The notes beneath the pieces were generated by a model, which was not told where the DNA came from, ran no database searches, and saw nothing but the letters and a program-made list of their open reading frames with translations. Made by a program: the position numbers and the translations under genes. This document shows positions 34,458-46,040 of a stretch of DNA of 64,000 nt, piece after piece. How positions within the stretch are numbered: position 1 is the stretch's first letter; the number at the start of each line of letters is the position of its first letter. Source of the stretch: Guadua angustifolia (Eukaryota; Streptophyta; Magnoliopsida; Poales; Poaceae); contig CM070508.1 of NCBI GenBank assembly GCA_036346375.1, positions 22,884,852 through 22,948,851 of the forward strand, written 5' to 3'.

Positions 34458-37400
34458 TGTAAGTTCAACCTTCATTAGTTATGGTTTTGGTGTTAATGAC
34501 AAATCTAATCTTGTGTTAATGACAAATCTTATATCAAGACTAACTTGTTTATTTAGAATATCTTTGATTAGTCTCATCGCATTGAAAAATGGAAAACCCA
34601 AGGTATGTTTGCATATTCATTCTAATATTAGTTGCATACTTTGGAGTCAAGTTGAAATATGAATGTCCCCGTTATATTAACCACAAAATGTGCATTATGT
34701 TTCTCAATCCATATATTACATGGATACACATATTTAGGGGGAGTTTGTAGTTTAACTTGAAAGTCTCTTTGTATTGATCAATTCGTTATTGACACATATA
34801 AGGATCAAGACAAAGAAACTAAATCTTTGAGTATATATTCGAATTGCCTAGTTATAAGTATACTCATGGTAATATAGGATATACTCCAATACGATCAATT
34901 TGAATATGTGCATATTATCTCCAAGTCAATCATATTTATGCACATATACATGTGGGGTGTATTCTATAGTTGATGATCTAGAGTAATGATCATTTCCATA
35001 CAATTTACATATAATGGATCATTACCTTCCATCAACATGAGTATATGAAAACTTGTGTAGTTAATATATACTCATATCAATTTAAATGATAATTTAAATT
35101 GAGTTCATTTGTCTTAATTAATTATTAACGAACACTTCATCACGTGTTGATGGTGTTCCGTGATTAATTGAGGACAAATGAATAGTTCTTAAGTATAATA
35201 AAGCATGAGTTGCATTATTATACTTAAGACACACTTAAATCATTTCTATTGATTTAGGGTTGTGCTCAATTGATCTAGAGGCATCCATTATGTGTTAATG
35301 GAGTGCAAGAGATAATTGAGACAACCATGCATCTTGGACTAACTATTTTATGAGTTGTGATTGAGTTAGGTCCAAAGATGGATGAGATGGTGAGAACGGG
35401 ACAAGGACGGCATCATGAGTTGATGGGCGTCAAGAGTGGATCCCGAAGAGGAGTCGAGTGATGATCCCGGGGAAGTATCAAAGTGAAGATCATAAAGACC
35501 CCAAAGGGGATTGCTTGTGCGCGGCGGCGAAGGTATAATTAGATAGGCTAAGGACTTTGTAGTCTTTGAGTCTAAGGTTTTTATCGCCGTGCTATTAAGA
35601 GGGGTTGTCTCCTAGTTTGAGCTTCATCATGTGTTGGTGATCTCATTCCGCGTTCACTCGAGCTCAAACCATTTGGATTTGGTTTTTGCATGAGGGTTAA
35701 TCATTTGGCATGTGTTGCGAATGGGTTAAACTTATGCTTGGTTGCATTTGGTTTTCGCATAATGCTTTGATTTGCATGTGTTGCAAATAGGATAAGCTAG
35801 TGCGTTGGCTTTTGCGTGAAGTTCACTTTTGCATGTGTTGCAAATGTTGAAGCTTCATGTTTTGGTTTCGCAAAACAATCTTTCTTAAAACCGTGTGGTT
35901 GCTTGGAGCTAAGTTTTGCATGTGTTGCAAAAGGAGAGAGCTCAAGCACGAATTTGTGTTTGTGTGTTTGTATGGAGCTAGAGGCTTGCATGTGTTGCGA
36001 GTAAAGAGCTCATACGTGTGATTTGGTTTTAGTTGATGTTTGGTTTTGGTGTTGCATGGAACTAGAGAATTGCATGTGTTGCAATTAGAAAGTTCATGCA
36101 TCTTGATTTGATGTTGCTTGGAGCTAGACTTTTGCATGTGTTGCAAAGAGTAGTGCTCAAGCATGAAATGTGTTTATTGCGTTATTTGCAAGTTTGTTGT
36201 GCGAATAAACTGAGGTTTATGAGTCCGAAATTCCGAGAGCATGTGAGTGGGGCTTGCAACGGGTGTTGGCAAGTTGACCGGGTCTTGTGTTGACCTTCAC
36301 ATGGCTAGGGGGATTAATCTCATAAACTCGAGTTTGATTCGCTTAATACGATTTGCGAATAGTTCTTGAGTCGATTGCGAAATGTGTTTTCGCAATTTAG
36401 GTTGAATTCCTTGAGCATGGTTTGAATTGGTGCAAATGTGTTTTGCAAGGGTGTTTGATCATGTGTTGATCACTTGTGGGCTCAAGGAATGGTTTTTGGA
36501 TTTGTCGGAGAAGAAATCGCGAAAAACCGGACTTTTCCTGCCAGGGGCGGTGTGACCGGCCCCATGGGCGTTGGATCGGACCTGGCGGTCGGTCGGCCGA
36601 GCGGTCGACCGCCCCCTCCGTGTGAATTTTCCGAGCAATTTGTTTTCGGTGTTTCTTTGTTTTTGCTGGCGGTCGGGCCGTGGTCCGTGTGGACGGACCG
36701 TGGTTGGACCGGGCGCGGGGGCGATCTGACCGTGATGTAATCAGTCGGTTTTCCGACCGATTGGTTTGTGAGGGCGGTCGGACCGGCCGAGGTCAGTTGG
36801 ACCGGGTTTTCTTGATTCGCCCATTTTGCCCCCAAACGGCTAGTTTTCTTGTGGGGGCTATAAATACACCCCTTGGGGGGCTTGGGCAGGAGGTTGGCTG
36901 TGTGTGGGAGTTGTGTGCATGTGTTGCTCTTCTCCATTTGCCTCTTGAGCTTAAGAGTGAGGCTAATTGCATGTGTTGCAATTAGTGAGTGGTTTGAGAA
37001 GCTCTTGTGCATGTGTTGCACTTGAGTGAGGTCCTTGTGCATGTGTTGCACTTGGTGATCACCGGGAGTGCATTCGTTGTGCTCGGTGAAGTTCAAGCAA
37101 GGAGCGGCTTGTTACTCTTGGAGGTTGCCGACTCCTAGACGGCGTAGGCGTCGTGCGCGGGAGCTCCGAGGTGTGAGAAGCCTTGGCGAAGTTTGTGAAG
37201 GTTCGGGTTGAGCCTACGCGCGAGCGTGAAAAACCACGACTAGTGGAAAGAGGCGGGTGCTCGAGCGGGAGCCGGTCCAAGTGTGGGCTAGCCTCAACGT
37301 GGACTAGGGGAGACCGGCAAGTCTCCGAACACCACAGAAAAACATCGGTTGTCCTTTGTCTCTTTACATTCAAGTATTTACCTTTTGCATATTATTGATT

Positions 37401-37652
37401 GCTTAAATGAGAATTGCTTAGTATTAATTGTTTGATCAATTTAGCAATTTATACATAGAGACATAATTTAGTTAGTACACATAGTGAGCCTAGTTGATTT
37501 AGGCCTTAATTGTCAAAACCGAGTTTATCGCTTCCGCATTATAATTGTGTAGGTTTTGACATAGGGGTTGATTAGAGCAAATTGAATTAGTGAGCGATCA
37601 ATTTTGTAAAACGCCTATTCACCCCCCCTCTAGGCGCATCCTCGACCCTACA
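34458..37652 (+). mobile_element. Solo LTR 1 of the Sirevirus-like family
   Basis: It starts TGTAAGTTCAACC and ends CGACCCTACA, the same termini as the left element, and is flanked by a perfect 5-bp duplication AGGCG (34453-34457, 37653-37657). It is diverged from the 1880/10281 LTRs throughout but keeps the TATA box and the TGTGT-loop hairpins, for example CTAATTGCA/TGCAATTAG at about 36964. It arose by recombination between the LTRs of a full element. Confidence 0.93.
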
Positions 37653-37657
37653 AGGCG

Positions 37658-39970
37658 TGACCACATTTGTTGCTTGGATGCTTGAGACGTTTTCGGCCGG
37701 CGGCGCATGCATGAAGTTCTCTAGTGCTTGAAGATTGCTCTCGCGCGTGAGACTTTCCTGGCGACAAAAAGGCCGTGCATGCAAGAAACAAAAGGCGCTC
37801 CTGCATGCATGCATGATACGGCGACTAGATGATCAATTGATGCATGCAATCGACGTCGGGGCTCCGAGGTGGTGGTTTTTCCTTGCGGCGTCATTGCCGG
37901 CCACGCCGACCAGCACCGCGACGCCCCAGCCCTGAATCATCGACATTCCAGAATTGACAGAGTTTGGTTCGTCGCGACGTGTTGGCTGACATCCTGTGGC
38001 CGGTGACAAAAAGAGAGCTTTTTTGTGGCGGCTGGACATTTTTGCCCTTTTTATGCGACTAGAACTCCTTGCAACTTGTGCATTGCGGCCGGCGGCGTGA
38101 AGGCAAAAATCCTGATCGGGGCTACGCATGCAATTTCTCTCGCGACTAGAGACTTGAAGATTGCTCCCGGCGGCTGTACAGACTTGCGTGTGGCAACCGA
38201 CTTGAAGATCGCTCTTGAAGGTTTGCATGCATCGATAAAGTGCTGGCGACTAGAAGTTGGAGGTTCTGATCATGCATGCATGCAACTGGCGTTTTGGTGT
38301 TTATGGACGGGCGCAGTGTTCGGCGATTTGATTCTTAGGCTGGAACTTCTAGTTGGCCAAGAAAAAGCCTCTTGCGACCGACTGCTGGAGATTTTCTTTT
38401 GTGTTCGCTAATTGCTTCCGGCGCCAGCTTTGAGGCGATTAGAAGATCCGGCGGCGCATACATGCATGCAAAGTAAAGGAGCTCTGAGCATCAACTAGAA
38501 ACAAAGATTTTTGTGACGCGCATGCATGTAGGCGAAGGGTCTCTTCGGAAGTTCCTTGGTGACTAGAAAATTGGCGTCTGAAGATCAATTCCCGTATTAT
38601 TGTTTCAGTCAAAATTGCGAAGCGGCATTTCAGAAAGGAGTTAGTGGCGCTAACTTGGTCAAGAAGATGCCCCGGAGGCCGCCGACTGCGGTAAAGGAGA
38701 TGTTCGATCGGCGACCGCCACGCCTTACGCCCGGCGTCACCTTCCGACGCCACGAGCCACGCCGCGCTTCGAAGCGCCACCTTTGCACGGCCACGAGCCA
38801 ACGCCTGCGCGAAGCGCCACCTTCGCACGACGTTAAGAGCCACGCGCGCTTCGAAGCGCCACCTTCGCACGGCCACGAGCCAACGCCACGCTTCGAAGCG
38901 CCACCTTCGGCACGCGACGCCACGAGCCTACGCCCGGCGCCAGCGCCACCTTCGCACGGCCAAGAGCTAACGCCGGCGCCGAAGCGCCACCTTCAAGACG
39001 CTAAGAGCCAACGCCGCGCGAAGCGCCACCTTTGGCACGGCCACGAGCCAACGCCTGCGCCCCGAGCGCCACCTTCGGCACGGCCACGAACCATGCCTGC
39101 GCCACGAGTAAGGACGGCACGATCGTCAGCAACATATGGAGCATAAAGCAGCTAAGTCGCTTTTTATTCAATTATGTCATTATGAATAAAATTGTTGGCT
39201 TTCTTGACTTGCTACTTAGTTAATCTACAACTAAGCAGTAAGTCGGGGGCTACACCTAATAGTGTGCGCATGCGCACATCTTTTTCTTAACGATTGCAAA
39301 TGATTCCGAGTGCGTTAATTCCGAGTTGTGAAGCTCTGACCCCATGAACGGCGAACTTTAGTCACCCAAAGCGTGCCTGGGAAAAAGAGCCATGAGCCGA
39401 CTCCCGACGCTCGGGGGCTAGACTAGTCGGGCAGAGTGCTTAAACAAAAAAGAGTCAAAACCACTCGGATGAATTCAAAATCAATAAGGAAAAGGAGTAA
39501 AAAACTCTAAAATTATATATAAACCAGTCGGACATCACATCCGAGTGAGTTGTTTTTACACGGCTTAAGTTATGCATATACATGATTTCAGGGCTACTAA
39601 ATTTGGATACGACGCGTGTGGGCCAACGCTTCAACGACGACATCAGCAACTTCGGCGGCGAATGAATTTAAAGGGAGCGGCGCTGAATTTCGCCTTGAGC
39701 GGGAAAAGCGTTTTGACTTCTGTATATCGTTTGGGATACGGTATGCCCCATGATGAGCCACCAGCTGTATGCCGCGACAGACGGATATAATTCAACGCGT
39801 GGAGCTCTATTGAGTCCTTCACGATCTCTTTGCCTACAATGGGCACTTTACCGAAAGGAAAACAAGTTGGGAAACTACATCAAGAACTGGAAGCACTCGG
39901 CGTGAAGCTTGACTCAGTTGGGCTGCGACCAGGAAGGCGGCAATTCGATCGCAAAGCACTTGGGGGCTAC
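37658..39970 (+). other. Internal non-coding DNA of the Gypsy-like element
   Basis: Rich in CATGCATGCATG words and in GGCGGCTGG and CGACTAGA segments (37700-38540), then a GC-rich tandem repeat, then repeated GTCGGGGGCTA-type purine tracts (39240, 39412, 39960). No frame resembles gag or pol. Confidence 0.55.
38740..39110 (+). repeat. GC-rich minisatellite, unit about 45-50 bp
   Basis: About eight degenerate copies of a unit containing GAAGCGCCACCTTCGCACGG followed by CCACGAGCCAACGCC. Unit lengths vary. The frame 38556-39146 reads through it but only because the repeat lacks stops in that frame. Confidence 0.8.
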
Positions 39971-40003
39971 TGTGGAGTATATGGACCCCGGGTATCTACA
40001 TTG

Positions 40004-41103
40004 ACCCCTTAATTAAGCAAAGTTACGTTTTAAAAAATTACAGAAAATTTCCTCTAAAATTACACAGTGCCTACAGGTGCAATTTTATGTTAAAATACGT
40101 AGAACATTTAATCAGCCATGAATTTCTAAAGAAAGATACAACATCAAGGAAGATACAAGACTTAGATCAACTTAGTCTACAAAATTTTCTCCCATCTAAA
40201 ATGAACTCATTATATCCAAAAAACTGAAATGCATAAAAAACCTAATTATATAACACTAAAGATCTCGAGAAAAAGGACAAGTGTAAAATGCTTCATTATA
40301 TCTAAAAAAACTGAAGTGTGTGTAGATGTGGTAACTTGGACAACTTAGTAGCTTTCAATCTTAAACAAAATCAAACCATCAAAACAACTCATACCTACAA
40401 CGATCCTGCACAGAATCAAAACAATCGATAGCCAAACAAGCTCCAATATTGTGGTAACTAGAAAGAGGACACTGAATAAGAGACCAAATAGCCAAAGGAA
40501 AATCACAGACCATTGTATATATCATGGGCAACTTTAAACTACTATAGTCACATATCAATAAGTTTGCTTCGGAGGTAGGAACCCACACATTAGTTAATTG
40601 TTTTACGAGGGGCATATTAGTTAAATACTCATATCTACTAAAAAAATGAAAATGGAATTTGGAGACAAATGAACTATGGACATAATACTTTAGAAGCACT
40701 CATTGATTAGGATTTTGGGATCTACCAAAAAGTTGTAATACTATAATTTGTATATGAAAAGATCAGAAGAGCGTCAGCATTCCACTAGAGTAGGGAAGGA
40801 TGAAAAGGTTAGATTCAAAGCTCACCCTTGACCAGACTAACATAATTACAAAATATGTAATCTTACTTAGAAAGCAGCTGTAATACCAAACAGAGACACA
40901 CTGTACTAGTAACCAAAAGAAAGCTTAAGCCGAAGCCACTAGAAAAATAATTTATGCACATAATCTTTTAATAAAGGTGAACCCTTTAGAGAAGACACAT
41001 AAACACTACACTTGGGAACCCTTTATAGAAGACAGAGACCAGGAATTTAGATATTAAACTAACCTACACAAAAAAAAAGTTGGTGAACCCATAATGACAT
41101 AAA
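40004..41103. other. Intergenic DNA, nothing recognised
   Basis: AT-rich sequence without a supported gene, RNA or repeat boundary. Confidence 0.4.
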
Positions 41104-41844
41104 TGTAACATCCCAATTTTTTGCCTCTTTGAAAAGCTTTTTGTGTACTTTAGCCCTCTAAAATTTTTCACCATTTTATTTCGCAATTAAAGATTAATAT
41201 GGGACTTTCATAAATAAAAAATGGTTTAATATGATTAATACTCAAGTGAACAATTATCAAAATTATTTTATTTGGGTTCTATGTGCTTGGAAGTATATTC
41301 TAGATTTTTTGAGAATTTTTCAAGTGCATTTGCTATTTTATTAGAGCTCTTTTTATATTTTATGCATTTTCTAAAAAGAAAAAGCTAAATTAAAAACCTG
41401 GAATAGTAGTTCGGCCGAAATCCAGCCTAGCCGACCCAAGCTTTCAGCACAGTCAGCCTGTGCGCTAGCCTACATCCCACCGTAGCCCAGCTTGCTAGCC
41501 TGCTTTGCATGTGCCATTGGTAGGTGGGCCCATCATCAGGCATTGTTCATCATCTCCAAGTTGGATTCCTCGAGCCACGCCATGTCCACCATAGACTTTG
41601 TGTCATATCCTACCTTTCCTAGGTATTTAAGACATGTTCATGTTGAGGATCTGCATTGTTGAAGCACCCGCAACCAAAGCCCTAACCCTAGCCGTTGAGA
41701 GGTGCTGTCGTTGCCCTAGAATTTGAGGATCTTCGCTATCGCCGCCATCAGTCTTCTTGTTGGATTCCATCGCCATCGGTGAGCCTTTGTTTTCATCATA
41801 TACACCATCTTGTTTGCCGTCATGAGTTCTACCCGGTGAACACT

Positions 41845-44800
41845 TGTAAGTTCAACCTTCATTAGTTATGGTTTTGGTGTTAATGACAAATCTAATATTG
41901 AGATTATCCCTTAATGTGATTTTGTTGTTAATGACAAATCTAATATTGAGATTATCCCTTAATGTGATTTTGTTATTAATGACAAATCTTATATCGAGAC
42001 TAACTCGTTTATTTAGAATACCCTTGATTAGTCTCATCGCATTGAAAAATGAAAAACCCAAGGTATGTATGCGCATTCCTTTAAGTATAAATTGCATACT
42101 TTGGATTCAAGTTAAAGTATGAACATCCCCATTGTATTAACCACAAATGTGCATCATGTTTCCCAATCCATATATTACATGGATGCACACACTTAGGGGG
42201 AGTTTGTAGTTTAACTTGAAAGTCTCTTTGTATTGATCTATTCTTTATTGACACATATAAGGATCAAGACAAAGAAACTATATCCTTGAGTATATATTTG
42301 AATTGCCTTGTTATAGTATACTCATGGTAATATAGGATATACTCTAATGTGATCAAATTGAATATGTGCATATTATATCCAAGTCAATCATATTTATGCA
42401 CATATACATGTGGGGTTTATTCTATAGTTGATGACGTAGAGTAATGATCAATTCCATATCGCTTACACATAATGGATCATTACTTTTCATCAACATGAGT
42501 ATATGAAAACATGTGTAGTTAATATACTCATATCAATTTAAATGATAATTTAAATTGAGTTCAATTGCCTTGTTAATCATTAAAGAATATTTCATCATGT
42601 GTTGATGGTGTTCCTTGATTAATTAAGGACAAATGGATAGTTCTTAAGTATAATGAACATGTGTTGCATTATTGTACTTAAGACATACTTAAATCATTCA
42701 AATTGATTTAGGTTGCGCTCAATTGATCTAAAGGCATCCATTATGTGTTAATGGAGTGCAAGAGATAATTGAGACAACCGGCCATCTTGGACTAACTATT
42801 TTATGAGTGGTGATTGAGTTAGGTCCAAAGATGAATGAGATGATTGAGAACGGGATAAAGACGACATTATGAGGTGATGGGCGTCAAGAGAAGATCCCGA
42901 AGACAAAGAGAAGAATCGAGTGATGATCCCGATGGAGTATCAAAGTGACGATCATAAAGACCCCAAAGGGGATTGCTTGCGTGCGGCGGCAAAAGTATAA
43001 CTAGATAGGCTAAGGACTTTGTAGTCTTTGAGTCTAGTTTTTATCGCCATACTATTAAGAGGGGTTGTCTCCTAGCTTGAGTTTCATCATGTGTTGGTGA
43101 TCTCAATCCGCGTTCACTCGAGCTCAAATCATTTGGATTTGGTTTTTGCATAAGAGTTAACCATTTGGCATGTGTTGCGAATGTGTTAAGCTTGTGTTTG
43201 GTTGTTGTTGCATTATGCTCGGATTTGCATGTGTTGCAAAGAAGAAGAGCGTATGCATTTGGTTTTAGCATAAAGCTTTGATTTGCATGTGTTGCAAATA
43301 GGATAAGCTATATGCGTTGACTTTTATGTGAAGTTCACTTTTGCATGTGTTGCAAATGTTGAAGCTTCATGTTTCGTTTACAAAACACAAATCTTTCTTA
43401 AATCAAAATGGTTGCTTGGAGCTAAGATTTGCATGTGTTGCAAATAAAGAGCTCATGCATTTGAGTTTGTTTTGGATTTGCTTGGAGCTAGGTTTTACAT
43501 GTGTTGCAAAACGAGGATGCCCGAGCAAGTTGGATTTGGAGTTTACATGCGGTTCTTTGAAGCATGTGAATAGTATTTGCAAATGTGTTTTGCAAATTAT
43601 TTTGATCATGAGTTGATCATCACATGGTTCAAGGTTGTTGACCCTTGCTAGCTTGTAGTCATGTTTTTGATCAAGTCTATGTGAAGTATTTCGAGAAAAT
43701 CAGATTTTAGACTTGAATGACTACATTAGAGTTTAGTTTTGGTGATATTTAAAAATATCTATGGTTGATTAAATCTTGAAAATGGGTGAAGATTGTAGCC
43801 CTCGTGATAAGCTTCGCATAGAATCAAAAATCACCCAAATCGGAGTTCGGAGTAAAAAGTTATGAGCATTTTAGTGGAGCTAGCTGCGGTACTACCGCCC
43901 GTAGGGGCCGGTAGTCGGTAGTACCGCCCTTGCGGTAGTTTTTTGCCAGAGGAGGCTCTTTTGAACGCCTAGGCCGGTACTACCGCCCGTAGGGGCCGGT
44001 AGTACCGCAAGTACTGTAGCAACGGCTAGTTTCAGCATTTTTAATGCCCGTTTTGCCCCCCAACGGCTAGTTTTCTTTGTGAGGCTATAAAAGGAGGTCA
44101 TGTGGGGCATTTGCTGGTTGATTGAGTATTTTGGATGAGGTGGTGCATGTGTTGCATATTCACATTTGTTTCTTGAGCTAAGAGTGAGACTAATTGCATA
44201 TGTTGCAATTAGGAGTGGGTTGAGAGCCTCTTGTGCATGTGTTGCACTTGAGGGAGGTCTTGGTGCATGTGTTGCACTAGGTGATCACCGGGAGCGCATT
44301 CGTTGTGCTCGGTGAAGTTCAAGCAAGGAGCGGCTTGTTACTCTTGGAGGTTGCCGACTCCTAGACGGCGTAGGCGTCGTGCGCGGGAGCTCTCAAGGTG
44401 TGAGAAGCCCCGGCGGAGTTTGTGAAGATTCGGGTTGAGCCTACGCGAAAGCGTGAAAAACCACGACTAGTGGATACGAGGCGGGTGCTCGAGCGGGAGC
44501 CGGTCCAAGGGTTTGGGCTTGCCTCAACGTGGACTAGGGGAGATCGGCAAATCTCCGAACACCACGGAAAAACATCGGTTGTCTCCTTTACCTTCAAGCA
44601 TTTACTTTATTGTATTTTTATCAATTGCTTAATTGTAATTAGAATTGTTTAGTATTGATTGTTTGCTCAATTTAGCAATTCTAGTATAGAGACATAATTT
44701 AGTTAGTGCACTAGTAAGCCTAGTTGATTTAGGCCTTAATTGTTAAAACCTAGTGTATCGCTTCCGCATTATCTTTGATTAGGTTTTGACATAGGGGTGA

Positions 44801-44879
44801 TTAGAGCGATTGTTTTAGTGAGCGATTAATTTTGTAAAACGCCTATTCACCCCCCTCTAGGCGCATCCTCGATCCTACA
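41845..44879 (+). mobile_element. Solo LTR 2 of the Sirevirus-like family
   Basis: Termini TGTAAGTTCAACC and CGATCCTACA, flanked by a perfect 5-bp duplication ACACT (41840-41844, 44880-44884). It keeps the TATA box and the hairpin array, with its own arm sequences. Its CpG part differs: GGTAGTACC/GCGGTACTACC palindromes (43880-44010) replace GGTCCAACC. Confidence 0.93.
41877..41995 (+). repeat. Tandem duplication in solo LTR 2, unit about 59 bp
   Basis: TGTTAATGACAAATCTAATA followed by TTGAGATTATCCCTTAATG is present twice, with a partial third copy. Solo LTR 1 has only the partial form. Confidence 0.8.
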
Positions 44880-45176
44880 ACACTCTCTCGTCGCCAGAGC
44901 ATCGTTGGAGGTTGCCATTACCGCGAAAGAGGTCATCACTGCTACTTTTGCCACATCACTGCGATCGTCATTAGCCTTGAGATCAGTGTCACTATGTTCA
45001 CCTCACTGAGATCTTTTGGATGCTACCACCCGCGTGTCCAGAATCCTTGTCGGCAAGATCATTGAAGTTGAGCTGCCGCGACATGGTCGTCATGTCAGAG
45101 CCATGTTAGTGCCACATAGATTCTAGGTCAGTATCCACACAAACATAGAAGTCTAGATTGGATCAAAATAGACTTA

Positions 45177-45407
45177 GGCCCTGTTTGGGACAGCTCCAGA
45201 TTCCAACTCCAGCTCAGAGCTGAAACTTATAGGCTAAAATAAAGTAAATTAAGTTTATATTTTTAGTCTAAAATGTAAACAAGATGATCTACCTAAACAC
45301 TCTTAATGTACTCACAGCTCCAGCTCCACAAATTTCTGGAGCTAGAAATACCCTGCTCCACCAAATCCACAGATTTTGATGGAGCTGGAGCTGTCCCAAA
45401 CACCCCC
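45177..45407. mobile_element. Tourist-like (PIF/Harbinger) MITE
   Basis: The ends GGCCCTGTTTGGGACAGCTC and, inverted, GGGGGTGTTTGGGACAGCTC are good terminal repeats over 231 bp. The target duplication is TTA (45174-45176, 45408-45410), as expected for Tourist. A second copy of the flanking sequence at 45454-45508 lacks the element. Confidence 0.9.
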
Positions 45408-45410
45408 TTA

Positions 45411-45511
45411 GTCTCCTATGAGCCGTGTTTATAACATGTGGAGTCCATATGCCAAAATAGACTTAGTCTACTACGAGCCGTGTTTATAACATGTGGAGTC
45501 CATATGCCAGA
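45411..45511. repeat. 55-bp tandem duplication, one copy split by the MITE
   Basis: The unit AAAATAGACTTAGTCT followed by GAGCCGTGTTTATAACATG is found at 45165-45176 plus 45411-45453 (interrupted by the MITE) and again, uninterrupted, at 45454-45508. Confidence 0.9.
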
Positions 45512-46040
45512 GAGTCAAGCTGTGCGCTGTGTCCACCGTGGACTATGTATTGTATCCGTCGACTTGGTCTATAGACCAAGGGCCCACATGTCAGCCTCTG
45601 ATTAATTTTTGAATTTCAAAAATTAATTAGAAAACCATAAATTCACCAGGGCCCACTTGTCAGTCTCTTGGAGAGAAATATTCTTATAATATTCTCCTTT
45701 CTCTCTTAATTTCTAGAATTTATTTATTAGATAAATCTTTTGAGAGCTTGTTCTCCTTCGTGCAAACTCCGATTGAGTTCATTCAAATTTCTAAAATCAA
45801 TCCTTACATTCTAGTCTATTTTATTTTATTTTTGGAGTTGGTTTTGTATTTATTTTATTTTTCACCATTCGTTTCACTTAGATGTTGAAGTGTCGAGAGT
45901 GTTTGAAGCTGAAAAGTTGATTCAAGGTCAAGGTCAACATCAGGACTATGGAGCATAACATGCTACCATGACGACGAGCCCCACAACCAAGGTGTAATCC
46001 ACCTAGGGGTCATGGAGTGCTGTTTCATTTCTTCCTCAAC

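Larger units (their letters stand above)
33734..40003 (+). mobile_element. Small non-autonomous Gypsy-like element (nested)
   Basis: A 5' LTR (33734-34206) is followed by a PBS, about 2.5 kb of non-coding DNA (34207-34457 plus 37658-39970), a PPT-like ACTTGGGGGCTAC, and the first 30 bp of a 3' LTR (39971-40003). A solo LTR of the Sirevirus family is inserted inside. No gag or pol frame is present, so it is a LARD/TRIM-like derivative. The 3' LTR is cut short. Confidence 0.75.
41104..46040 (+). mobile_element. Degenerate Gypsy-type LTR region (nested host of other TEs)
   Basis: It opens TGTAACATCCCAATTTTTTGCC and later has ATTTAAGACATG and AACCAAAGCCCTAACCCTAGCC, then long non-coding sequence. 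This is the usual look of long grass Gypsy LTRs. It is split by solo LTR 2 and a Tourist MITE. The right border is uncertain. Confidence 0.35.

Noticed and set aside
38556..39146. 196-codon frame with repeated APPSHG peptides
   Set aside because: Product of reading a GC-rich minisatellite that lacks stops in one frame, inside a non-coding retroelement.
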